A program made the translations under genes and the position numbers. From Poriferisodalis sp963663635 (GTDB lineage: Bacteria > Actinomycetota > Acidimicrobiia > Acidimicrobiales > Poriferisodalaceae), in the NCBI GenBank assembly GCA_963663635.2, contig CAXXMY010000011.1, forward strand, positions 124,001 through 188,000: 64,000 nucleotides of DNA. The letters run 5' to 3'. A model generated the notes under the pieces. It saw only the letters and a list, made by a program, of their open reading frames with translations. It did no database searches and was not told the origin of the DNA. Shown here piece by piece: positions 44,522-52,902 of this stretch (positions within the stretch are counted from its first letter, which is position 1; each line of letters starts with the position of its first letter).

Positions 44522-45001
44522 TTGACGATGAGCCTTCCCCTGCTCGACGAGATTCCCGACGGTCGTGCATACCTGCTGACGTGGAACCCGGACGATTGGG
44601 AGCTGACAGCAGAGGAGTATTACGCGCGGGTCCTGATTACGGCCACGACCGGCGGGTTCATGAATGGTTGGACGCTGGGCACGAACTTCCGGCAGATTGA
44701 AGCAGGCAGCGAGGTTTTTCTCTTTCGTCACGGCGAATTCGGGGGGATCGTGGCGCACGGATTTGCGGTCTGCGATCCGTACCCGGGCGACGAAAACGGC
44801 GCCGAGGTTGACGAGCCGTCGAAGGAGTTCTGGTGGATTCAAGTCGCTTGGTCGCTCTGGAAGCCTTTGGAAGTCAGACTGAGGACCGACGAACTCGAAG
44901 CCTTGGCGCCGTCGGCGTTCGACGACCCGATCCGGGCCTCCGGGCGACGGCTCGAGGCGGACGAAGCTCGAGCCATCAGCGATGTCTTCTACGACGTGTG
45001 A
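44522..45001 (+). CDS. PUA/EVE-like small protein
   Basis: A 159-residue protein (TTG 44522, or ATG 44528). The AYLLTWNPDDWEL start, GWTLGTNFRQIEAGSEVFLFRHGE and FWWIQVAWSLWKPLEV resemble EVE/PUA-like domains that read modified bases or sense nucleic acid in restriction-type proteins. No nuclease domain is attached. The 187 bp upstream holds no gene. It may be a reader module of an accessory system; the assignment is tentative. Confidence 0.65.
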   Translation: MTMSLPLLDEIPDGRAYLLTWNPDDWELTAEEYYARVLITATTGGFMNGWTLGTNFRQIEAGSEVFLFRHGEFGGIVAHGFAVCDPYPGDENGAEVDEPSKEFWWIQVAWSLWKPLEVRLRTDELEALAPSAFDDPIRASGRRLEADEARAISDVFYDV

Positions 45002-45292
45002 GGCGTTGCGAGGCCTATGTGAAGGCATCAGAGCCGACTGATAGGTACGACGCGCTGGCCTGAACGCTTGGTGCTGACGAATCGATCACCCGACGCAAAC
45101 CCCACGGAGGTGATCGACCCCCGCAGCGTCTCGATACCTGTCCGCTCGCTTCTGGGTCTGAACCGCCATCACGTGATTTCGAATCCTCTACCGTGCGCTG
45201 GATCGATCACCTGGGTAAGCCTGTCAAGTCGGGCGAATAGTGTCTCGCTGGTTGCGACGGGATCCGTTGTTCGTGGGTCCTCGGGAGAGGTG

Positions 45293-45715
45293 ATGCGCAC
45301 ACGCGAGAGTGGTTCGGCCGATGCCAGCGCAAGCCCGGTAATCCTCATTCGCTTGAAGCCTTGGCAGATCATTCGAGAGGAAATCGAGTCCGGGACGTTT
45401 CGAGCCGGTCACGGCTATCGAGACGGCATGTCGTCCAGCGATCTGGTCGACTCCACGAGAGCGTGGTGGGGGATTCGCCCCGAGCGGGTGCGGTGCGAAT
45501 GCATCGAGCACGCCGTTGCAGTGCATCAGGGCATCACGCGAGCAGTTGTGGAGATTGGCGACTGGTCCCAGCGCTCGGAAGACAGACGTTGGGCCTTCTC
45601 GGCAACGCTGGTGACGGAGGGTTCGATTTACGACGAATGGATCGGACCGTCCGGACGCACGCTCAATTTCGTCCGTGGCGACCAGAGTCCGATCCGCTAC
45701 TGGACGCCGAGCTAA
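45293..45715 (+). CDS. Hypothetical protein with PUA-like features
   Basis: A 140-residue protein from ATG 45293, chosen because a gggagagg ribosome site lies just before it; the longer frame from 45068 looks noncoding. Landmarks are WWGIRPERVRCECIEHAVAV, GITRAVVEIGDW, RRWAFSATLV and NFVRGDQSPIRYW. A similar module (…YALAV..GI…W…NPIRY) occurs in many uncharacterised bacterial proteins, often near restriction or modification genes. I do not know its function. Confidence 0.65.
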   Translation: MRTRESGSADASASPVILIRLKPWQIIREEIESGTFRAGHGYRDGMSSSDLVDSTRAWWGIRPERVRCECIEHAVAVHQGITRAVVEIGDWSQRSEDRRWAFSATLVTEGSIYDEWIGPSGRTLNFVRGDQSPIRYWTPS

Positions 45716-46017
45716 CCAAGTCGCGGCCGGTGGCGCCCCCGACAGTGAGATGACCACAAGGAGGCATCACCACCCTGAGGTGGCTGATCACGCGCCTCCA
45801 AAGAGTCATGTTCACGCGGTGCTGAATCGAGCCCGTAGAGGATCTCGTCGACCATTCCTGGCTCGATGCTCAGACCCGCTGGCCCGAAGCCCGCGAGCGT
45901 CGCCCACGAGTCTCGGTCTCGCAGGTTCGGTCGAGAGCTCTTGTTTACGTCCACGGTGAACGACGTATACAAGCACGGCTGGAGGCCTCGTGCCGCTCGC
46001 ATTGTCCGGCGATCGGC
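45716..46017. other. Gap with no firmly supported gene
   Basis: Several short frames exist on both strands. The least unlikely is on the minus strand near 45760-45960 (RDRDSWATLAGFGPAGLSIEPG), which may be a remnant of an antitoxin-like or regulatory gene. Nothing can be called. Confidence 0.35.
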
Positions 46018-46413
46018 TTAGCGATTGGCACGCTGGCGCCGGACCGCCTTCGACTCGGACACCGCAAGCGCCATCAGCTCTTCGTCGCCGAGACTGCCTG
46101 CCGTACTTGCAGGTGAGACGGATGCAGTGGGAGATGACCGTACGAAACGACTGCGGGCTTGCGCTCCTGTCAGGCCGACGGCGTCGCCGATCTGATCCCA
46201 GGACGCGCCGGACAATCGGGCAGCGCGCATCAGTTCCCGGCATGACTCCGGCAAAGGTCCGTCACATTGGCCGACGTCGCGAAGCACGTCGAGCACTGCT
46301 GCCGGATCCCCGGTCTCGACGCCTGCGCTCACGCCGTGCAGCGTAAGCGCACCCTCCCCATTCACCATCGGAATATCGGTTTCCGCGTTGCCAGACGACT
46401 TTGCGATCATCAA
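46018..46413 (-). CDS. Small helix-turn-helix protein
   Basis: A 131-residue protein (ATG 46413, or ATG 46368). The C-terminal half has an HTH of a kind common in actinobacteria: ELMRAARLSGASWDQIGDAVGLTGAQARSRF. The rest is low in known features. It is probably a DNA-binding accessory regulator. The minus-strand placement next to a plus-strand toxin-antitoxin operon gives a divergent arrangement. Confidence 0.65.
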   Translation of the reverse strand: MMIAKSSGNAETDIPMVNGEGALTLHGVSAGVETGDPAAVLDVLRDVGQCDGPLPESCRELMRAARLSGASWDQIGDAVGLTGAQARSRFVRSSPTASVSPASTAGSLGDEELMALAVSESKAVRRQRANR

Positions 46414-46484
46414 AGGTCGCGGCCTGCGTCGGTCTGATTCGGTCGCCCAGCCAGTGAGGCTGCAGCTTGGGCGGAAGGGAACTA

Positions 46485-46505
46485 GACTAAGGTGACTGGA
46501 CTAAG
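46485..46505. promoter_or_regulatory. Direct repeats before the second antitoxin
   Basis: Two gactaag repeats lie at 46485-46491 and 46499-46505, 14 bp apart, directly before the antitoxin ATG 46513. The half-site resembles the TGACTA of the operator at 43612-43626. A likely autoregulatory site for the antitoxin. Confidence 0.45.
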
Positions 46506-46512
46506 ATTGAAC

Positions 46513-46767
46513 ATGGAGTTGGAAGTGCGAGTTGTCAACATGCATGAGGCCAAGACGCATCTGTCGCGACTGGTTCAGGCAGCGAGTGAGGGTGAGCCAT
46601 TCGTGATCGCTCGCGCAGGCAAGCCGCTCGTCAAGGTGATGTCGATCACTGCACCCAACCCGACTGCAACGCGCCGCACCGGGTTCCTATCGGGCATCGC
46701 CGTTCCAGAGGACTTCGACCGCATGGGCGTTCAAGAAATCTCGGACTTGTTCGAAGGCCCCTCGTGA
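46513..46767 (+). CDS. Type II antitoxin, Phd/YefM family (second system)
   Basis: About 84 residues from ATG 46513: VRVVNMHEAKTHLSRLVQAASEGEPFVI is the classic Phd N-terminus, and the tail FLSGIAVPEDFDRMGVQEISDLF is typical for partners of PIN toxins. The open frame can start at GTG 46492, but that start lies inside the repeat. The stop overlaps the toxin start (46764). Confidence 0.92.
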   Translation: MELEVRVVNMHEAKTHLSRLVQAASEGEPFVIARAGKPLVKVMSITAPNPTATRRTGFLSGIAVPEDFDRMGVQEISDLFEGPS

Positions 46768-47150
46768 GCCTTCTCCTGGACACCCACGTGCTGCTCTGGG
46801 CGGCCGGGGAACCCGAACGCCTCCCGCGGAGCACGCAGGAGGTTCTTGAGGACTCCGCTGTCGCAGTGACGTTCAGCGCCGCGTCGATATGGGAAGTCGC
46901 AATCAAGAACGGTCTCGGCCGTGCAGATTTCAGCGTCGATCCCCGTGTACTTCGGCGAGGCCTGCTTGAGCACGGTTACGTCGAGCTCCCGGTCACCGGG
47001 GCGCACGCCGCCGCGGTCGACGTGTTGCCTGATATTCACCGCGACCCGTTCGATCGACTCCTGATCGCACAGGCCCACGCCGAAGGGTTGACACTGCTCA
47101 CTGCCGGCAGGGTCATTGGTCGGTATCCGGGTCCAATCCAGGTCATCTGA
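46764..47150 (+). CDS. PIN-domain toxin, VapC type (second system)
   Basis: A 128-residue PIN toxin of the LLLDTHVLLWAAGEPERL type. Other landmarks are SAASIWEVAIKNGLGRADF and HRDPFDRLLIAQAHAEGLTLLT, which carry the conserved acidic residues. It overlaps its antitoxin by four bases. It belongs to a different subgroup from the toxin at 43909. Confidence 0.93.
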   Translation: MSLLLDTHVLLWAAGEPERLPRSTQEVLEDSAVAVTFSAASIWEVAIKNGLGRADFSVDPRVLRRGLLEHGYVELPVTGAHAAAVDVLPDIHRDPFDRLLIAQAHAEGLTLLTAGRVIGRYPGPIQVI

Positions 47151-47292
47151 CCGGGCCTCGGTGGCAGGACATGCGCAGCCCGCGACAGGACCGTGTTCGA
47201 ACGGATGAACGCGCTGGGCGCGACTTCTATTTCGGCGCAGTGCAACAATCGCAGTCCTGCCGGCGCCGGTGTCAGCCCAAGGAGGGGCTCCG

Positions 47293-47748
47293 ATGAATGA
47301 GACGACCCAGCCTGCGCCCGTTCGAGTGCCGTCGGGCCACTGCCTGTGCGGCGGCGTGAGCTACGAGGTGCATGGCCCGATCCGTCAAGTGTGGAACTGT
47401 CACTGCTGGCGCTGCCGCCGTTGGACGGGCCACCACATGGCTGCGACGGGGTGCAGGCGCTCTGATCTTCGGCTCTTGTCTGACACCACCTTGGTCTGGC
47501 ACCACCCGGCCGACGACCCCAACGTGGCCTACGGCTTCTGCCGGGAGTGCGGCGGGTCGCTCTTCTGGAAGGTGATGGAAGGCTCGCCCGATCAGGTCGA
47601 CGACATCGCCATCTGCGCGGGCACGCTTGACCTTCCGTCAGGCCTGCACACCGAGCGGGCCATCTTCGTCGACGATGCCGCCGACTATCACACCCTCGAC
47701 CCAGTGGTCCCTGCCTGGAGCCGTGAGCCTGCCGAACACGGCGAGTGA
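47293..47748 (+). CDS. GFA-family zinc protein (glutathione-dependent formaldehyde-activating-like)
   Basis: A 151-residue protein. Cysteine motifs GHCLCGGVSYEV, CHCWRCRRWTG and CRECGGSLFW form the zinc sites of the GFA fold. ATG 47293 has a strong aaggagggg ribosome site. Most members do not act on formaldehyde, and the substrate is unknown; actinobacteria lack glutathione, so mycothiol or another thiol may be used. Confidence 0.9.
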   Translation: MNETTQPAPVRVPSGHCLCGGVSYEVHGPIRQVWNCHCWRCRRWTGHHMAATGCRRSDLRLLSDTTLVWHHPADDPNVAYGFCRECGGSLFWKVMEGSPDQVDDIAICAGTLDLPSGLHTERAIFVDDAADYHTLDPVVPAWSREPAEHGE

Positions 47749-47760
47749 GCCCCGACGTTG

Positions 47761-48471
47761 CTAGGCGGAGTGGCGGGCGTCGGGGGTGCGGTTGGCGAGG
47801 CTGGCGACGGCGGTAGGGGTGGGAACGCCTTCGGTGAGATCGGCCGAGGGATTCGGCAGCTCGAAGCGGGTCGTCAGCGGCACCACGCCGGCCCACCAGT
47901 TGCCGGCCATGTCCTCGGCGTCGTCGACGGGGTCACCCGAGCGGACCTTGGCCGACGCCTCGGCCAGCGGTAGCTCGAGCACAAGCGTCGCCCGCAGGTC
48001 CGCATCACTTGGCGGTCGGGAAGTGTCCCAGATGGCGGCGATGTGATCGGTCACGAGCTTCAGGGCACGTTCCTTGGCTGCCGCGTCGTCAATGCGGCGT
48101 GCGAGGCCTCGCACCACCACGCAGCGGTAGTTCATTGAGTTGTGGAACGGCGTGCGCGCCATCACCAAGCCGTCGAGGTGCGTCACCGTCACACAGATCT
48201 CGGCGCGCCCGCCGGAGTTCAGCAAGTGGTTCGCCAACGCCCCGTGCAGGTACAGGTACTCGTCATAGCGCCCGTAGGCCATCGGCAGCACCAATGGGCC
48301 GTCAGGCGTGTTGACGCCGACGTGTGCGATCAGCCCAGCGTCGAGAATCTCCACTACGTCGTCATGGCCGTAGCGACCGCGCTCGGCCATCCGGCGCAGC
48401 TTCGTGCGTGCCGAGGGAGCCTGCGCGCCGTCGACGGCTGATTCGGTCGAAACCTCAATCGATTCGCTCAC
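47761..48471 (-). CDS. Pyridoxamine 5'-phosphate oxidase-fold protein
   Basis: About 236 residues from GTG 48471. Split-barrel flavin-binding fold: RGRYGHDDVVEILDAGLIAHVG, LVLPMAYGRYDEYLYLHGA, ICVTVTHLDGLVMAR and NYRCVVVRGLARRID. Family members bind FMN or F420 and reduce small molecules. It is convergent with the GFA gene (12 bp apart). Confidence 0.88.
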   Translation of the reverse strand: MSESIEVSTESAVDGAQAPSARTKLRRMAERGRYGHDDVVEILDAGLIAHVGVNTPDGPLVLPMAYGRYDEYLYLHGALANHLLNSGGRAEICVTVTHLDGLVMARTPFHNSMNYRCVVVRGLARRIDDAAAKERALKLVTDHIAAIWDTSRPPSDADLRATLVLELPLAEASAKVRSGDPVDDAEDMAGNWWAGVVPLTTRFELPNPSADLTEGVPTPTAVASLANRTPDARHSA

Positions 48472-48605
48472 GGTTGCACGGTACGCGGCGCGCAAACACC
48501 CGACACGTTGATTTACCGACGACGCGATGCCGTTGGAGCCGGCGACCGAGCGGGTAGCGAGCAACGTCGATCAGTTCGGTGACGTCCGCCGCTGTGACGC
48601 TCATG

Positions 48606-49535
48606 TCAGGCCTCCCAGTGCGGCACCCAGTCACCGTCGAGCCGCAACGACAGGTCGGCATCGTCCTCGATGCGGCGAGCCACGCTCAACTCGGGCGCGT
48701 CGAGGCCATAGCGCTCCGCGGCGCGCTCGAACGCGTCGCGGGCCGCGGTGGTCATCGGCAGGTCTGCGCCGACTGATTCCGCCAGCTCCGCCAGCAAGCC
48801 CAGATCCTTGACGCACAAGGCGAGCGAAAACGACGGGTCGTAGTGGCCAGCAAAGATGCTCGGCGCATCGTGGCGGGCCACGAAGCTGTCAGCGACGCTG
48901 TGCTTGATCGCCTCCCAGAGTTCGCCGAGCTGCACGCCGTTCGCGACGCCGACAGCGAGTCCCTCGCCCAGCGCGGCTGCACCCACGAACCACAGCTGGT
49001 TCGTGACCAGCTTCACCACGCAGCCCGTGCCCAGAGCGCCGCATTCGATCACGCTGCCCAGATGCTCCAGCACGGGACGCACACGCTTGATGGTTGACCG
49101 ATCACCGCCTGCGAACAGCGCCAGCGCGCCGTTGCGGGCACCGTCAACCGCGCCGGTGACCGGCGAGCCCACGACATGGACGCCGTCGGGCGCCTCGCCT
49201 GCCAAGCGCCGGATCAAATCAGGACGGCTCGTGGTCAAGTCCACCCAGACTGAGCCAGACGCCAGAGCGGCCAACGCGCCGTCACCGTCACCGTCATCGT
49301 CGCCGGGTGCCATCACCGCCTCGACGTCGGCGGGCGCGGGGAGCGATGTGAACAGCACATCGGCCCCAGTCGCAGCGTCAACGGCCGAGGTCGCGGCGCG
49401 AGCGCCCGCGGCCACGGCGGCGTTCAGCGCATCGGCGCTGAGGTCGAACGCACGGACCGAATGGCCGGCAGCCGCCAAGCGTGCGCACATCGGCCCGCCC
49501 ATCGTGCCCAGGCCGATGAACCCGATCGCTGTCAC
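48606..49535 (-). CDS. Beta-hydroxyacid dehydrogenase (3-hydroxyisobutyrate dehydrogenase type)
   Basis: A 309-residue NAD(P)-dependent enzyme. Its N-terminal Rossmann motif is GFIGLGTMGGPMCARLAAAG, the substrate-binding block is GSPVTGAVDGARNGAL, and CVVKLVTNQLWF has the catalytic Lys region (KLxxN). It would oxidise a 3-hydroxyacid, perhaps from valine breakdown. It is divergent from the LLM gene at 49635. Confidence 0.92.
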   Translation of the reverse strand: MTAIGFIGLGTMGGPMCARLAAAGHSVRAFDLSADALNAAVAAGARAATSAVDAATGADVLFTSLPAPADVEAVMAPGDDDGDGDGALAALASGSVWVDLTTSRPDLIRRLAGEAPDGVHVVGSPVTGAVDGARNGALALFAGGDRSTIKRVRPVLEHLGSVIECGALGTGCVVKLVTNQLWFVGAAALGEGLAVGVANGVQLGELWEAIKHSVADSFVARHDAPSIFAGHYDPSFSLALCVKDLGLLAELAESVGADLPMTTAARDAFERAAERYGLDAPELSVARRIEDDADLSLRLDGDWVPHWEA

Positions 49536-49634
49536 CGGTCGTGATTATTCCACAACGAAAGAACGAGTCCGAACACAGGTGTATGGAAGCGGCACGCATA
49601 GGATTCCCTGCGCTGGTCATCGAGGGGGCACGTC

Positions 49635-50872
49635 ATGAAATTCGGAATCTTCTACGAGCTGCAGTTGCCGAGGCCGTGGAACGAGGACTCCGAGTACGTG
49701 CTGTTCCAGCAGGCACTCGACCAGATCGAGCTAGCCGACAAGCTCGGCTACGACTACGCCTGGGAAGTCGAGCACCACTTCCTCGAGGAATACAGCCACA
49801 GCTCGGCCCCTGAGGTGTTCCTGGCCGCCGCCAGCCAGCGCACGAAGAACATCCGCCTCGGCCACGGCATCATCCAGCTGCACCACCAATCACCCTGCCC
49901 GAGATGGCCGAGCGTGTCTCGACGCTCGATCTCGTCAGCGGCGGCCGGGTCGAGCTGGGCATCGGCGAAGGCTCATCAGTCACCGAACTGCACCCGTTCG
50001 ACCGTCGCTTCCGTGACAAGCGCGAGGTCTGGGAAGACGCTGTGCGCTGCCTCATGCCGATGTTCCAGAAGGTGAACCACAGCTACGACGGCGAAGTCTT
50101 CAAATTCCCCGCCCGCAACGTCGTACCCAAGCCGTACCAGAAGCCCCACCCGCCGCTGTGGGTGGCATGCAGCCAGCTCGACACCATCGTCATGGCGGCA
50201 CAGCGCGGCATGGGAGCGCTGGGTTTCTCGTTCGTGTCGGCCGATGCCGCACGGGCCTGGGTGAACGCCTATTACAACAACTACCTCAACCACCTCGACT
50301 TGCTCTGCGACTACCAGACCAACCCGGGCGTGGCCGTCGTGAGCCCGTTCATGTGTGCGCCGACCGACGAGGAGGCACAGGCCAAGGCCGAAGGCTGGAC
50401 CTTCTTCCAGTTCTCGCTTGTCTTCTACAACTCCCACGGCCCCGTGGAACCGGGCTCGGTCAATCTGTGGGACGAGTACCAGGACTGGAAGAAGTCCCCC
50501 AAGGGGCAAAAGGCCAGCAACAACGTCGGCCTGGTGGGCTCACCCGACACGATCCGCCAGAAGCTGAAGATGTACGAGGAGGCTCACGTCGACCAGCTCA
50601 TCCTGCTGAACCAGGCCGGCAAGAACACGCACGAGGACATCTGCTCAAGCCTGGAGCTGTTTGCCGACGAGGTGATGGGCGAATTCCACGAGCGCGACGC
50701 CGAGCATCAGGACTGGAAGTCAGCCGTGCTGGCCGGTGATGTGCTCCTCGAGGACATCGACACCGACATCTACCAGGTGATCACCAACCAGACGCCGGTC
50801 GAAAAGCGCGAGGAAATCGAGCGCAAGCAGCGCGAGGCCCGAGCCCGCCAGGCAGTGGGCCTGAGCTCGTGA
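49635..50872 (+). pseudogene. LLM-class flavin-dependent oxidoreductase, frameshifted
   Basis: Similar to 15869-17122 along its length: MKFGIFYELQLPRPW, EVEHHFLEEYSHSSAPEVF, then a frame change in the region 49878-49890 (ctgcaccaccaatc), then MAERVSTLDLVSGGRVELG and the PPLWVACSQLDT block to 50872. A single missing base near there would restore one protein of about 412 residues. The second frame is strongly conserved to its end, so the gene is either newly broken or misread. Either piece alone would lack part of the barrel. Confidence 0.85.
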
Positions 50873-50902
50873 GCTAGCGCCGTACCTGATCGAACCGCTG
50901 AA

Positions 50903-51721
50903 TCAGCGGTTGTGCAGCCAGTCTGCGATGGCTTGGCCGATCTCGTGGGGGCTGTCTTCCTGGCAGAAGTGGTTGCCCACCACGGTCACCTCGGTCTGGT
51001 TCGGCCAAGTGCGGCAGTACTCGAGCTGCGGGCCGTTCAGGATCGCACCGGGGTCGGCTTTGATCAGCAGTTTCGGCACGTCTGAGCCCGACAGCCACTC
51101 GCCGTAGTCGGTCACGATCTGGACCACATCGGCGGGCTCGCCCTCGATCGGGATCTGGCGCGGCCATGTCAGCGTCGGGCGCCGATGCTCGGGCTCGACG
51201 AACGGCCGCCGGTACTCGTTCATCTCGTCATCGGTCAGCTTGCGCTGGATCGAGCCGGGCAGCACGGCCTCGACGAAGAGGTTCTTGGTGATGACCATCT
51301 CCTCGCCGGCGGGGGAGCGGAAGCCCTTGAAGATACCGGCAGCGGCCCCGGGCCACTCAGCCCACGTCATGGGCTGCACGATGGCCTCCATGTAGACGAG
51401 ACCGGCCACGCGGTCGCGGTGGCGGTTGGCCCAGTCGAAACCCAGCGCGGAGCCCCAGTCGTGGATCACGAACGTGATGTTGTCGCCCAGGTCGAGTTGG
51501 TCGAACAGCCCGTCGAGGTACTCACGGTGCTCGACGAACCGGTACGAATCAGGGCCGGTGTCGTCGAGCTTGTCGGAGTCGCCCTGGCCGATGAGGTCTG
51601 GGACGATGACACGGGCGAGCGGGCTCACATGGGGAACGATGTTGCGCCACAGGTACGACGACGTGGGGTTGCCGTGCAGGAACACCACCGCGTCGCCTGA
51701 TCCGGAATCGTGGTACGCCAT
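50903..51721 (-). CDS. Haloalkane dehalogenase-like alpha/beta hydrolase, N-terminus disturbed
   Basis: 272 residues from ATG 51721. The residues are those of subfamily II haloalkane dehalogenases: halide-binding Asn18 (HGNPTSSYLW), nucleophile Asp88 in HDWGSALGFDWA with Trp89, acid Glu112 (MEAIVQP), and His251 (GNHFCQEDSP). It should release halide from haloalkanes. However, a perfect aaggag ribosome site and ATG lie further up at 51783, and the sequence between could encode the missing family N-terminus (…YATVNGKQMAYHD) only after a net frame change (for example a 1-bp deletion or 5-bp insertion). So the natural start is probably 51783 and the gene frameshifted in its first codons. Confidence 0.85.
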   Translation of the reverse strand: MAYHDSGSGDAVVFLHGNPTSSYLWRNIVPHVSPLARVIVPDLIGQGDSDKLDDTGPDSYRFVEHREYLDGLFDQLDLGDNITFVIHDWGSALGFDWANRHRDRVAGLVYMEAIVQPMTWAEWPGAAAGIFKGFRSPAGEEMVITKNLFVEAVLPGSIQRKLTDDEMNEYRRPFVEPEHRRPTLTWPRQIPIEGEPADVVQIVTDYGEWLSGSDVPKLLIKADPGAILNGPQLEYCRTWPNQTEVTVVGNHFCQEDSPHEIGQAIADWLHNR

Positions 51722-51939
51722 CTGCTTGCCGTTGACGGTGGCGTAATGACTTGCTCAGCGGTTCGGCAGAGATTGCTTGCCATGGGTGCTCCTTCGATTG
51801 GCCGACCTGTCGTGTCGGCGCCACATGATGCCTGACCAAGGCTAGAATCGTCGCACTCGACGCCTAGCAATTGCGTCGCTGTGTCTGCATGGTTCCGACG
51901 CCTAGCGGCGGAGGCTGTGCTCTGTTGGTTCAGTCGCTC

Positions 51940-52767
51940 TAACGAGCGCCTGAACAAGATCAGAAATTCCAGGATGCCTTGGTCCTCGGCGGAGAGGACG
52001 ATGGGGACCTCGCGGGATGGAGACGTCGAAGTCGGCGAACACAATTTCGACGGAGCCCACGACGGCGATGAGATCCCCCACAAGCTGCGCCTCGATGTCG
52101 ATGACCACCGGCTGAGTAATGCCGTTCACGGTCAGATTGCCCGGTGCGCTCGTCGCAACGGCGACGCCGCCCGCGGCTGCACCTTCGATGTCCAGTTCAT
52201 CGGTGAGCGTGAAGATTGCTGTCGGGTTCTGGGGGGTGCGCAGAGCTCCTTGCACGGCGCCTGGTCACGACGCGAATCGTCGGTCTTCAGCGTGGTGAGG
52301 TCGACGACAATCTCGGTTGCCGTCACGCGTTCGCCGACGATCACCAGCGTCCCGCTGACGGCGCCGGTGCGTCCTACAGCGGTGAAATCGCCGATGCGCG
52401 CCAGCTCTTCGTTGACCCGAAAGCCGACGAATGAGCCAGTGGCATCTTCGAGGGTGAACGTTCCCGTTTCGGCATCGACTTCCCAGCTGCCGTCGACGCC
52501 CGCGACAGCGTCCGCGGGAGCATCGGCCGCGACAGCATCGGGGCTCGACTCACTGTCGCTGCTTTGCACCTCATCCGATGCCGATGCCGTGACAGCATCC
52601 GGCGCCGGCTCATCTGCTTGTGCCTGCTGGGCGACCTCGACAGCCGCGTCGAGGCTCACTTCGTCGGCGCGGAGCCGAGCACTCGCCACACGCCGACCAC
52701 CACGGCAACCGCCACGATCAACAGCAGGACTCCGACCGTCAGAAACGTTTTGCGCCGGCCCGGTCAT
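51940..52767 (-). pseudogene. YceI-family lipid-binding protein, multiply frameshifted
   Basis: The YceI lipocalin-like domain can be read in three frames in order: GSWEVDAETGTFTLEDATGSF...LTTLKTDDSRRDQ, then VQGALRTPQNPTAIFTLTDE...VFADFDVSIPR, then VPIVLSAEDQGILEFLILF. The breaks are a 2-base excess at about 52256-52262 and one extra base at about 52008-52011. A membrane-anchor segment (FLTVGVLLLIVAVAVVVGVW, minus strand, about 52690-52750) lies in yet another frame, joined near 52670. With at least three breaks it is hard to explain as a single read error; it may be a true pseudogene. Confidence 0.75.
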
Positions 52768-52902
52768 GGCGGGTCACGGTAGCGTCTGAGTGTCGCGACG
52801 AGCCGTCGTGGCTCGCCGCAACGGCTCGCGCCCACAGCGCCGCCAAGCCGCGAAGGCACTGTCCACAAGCCGCTGCTGAGAAGCCTTGCCGAGAAGTCAT
52901 TC

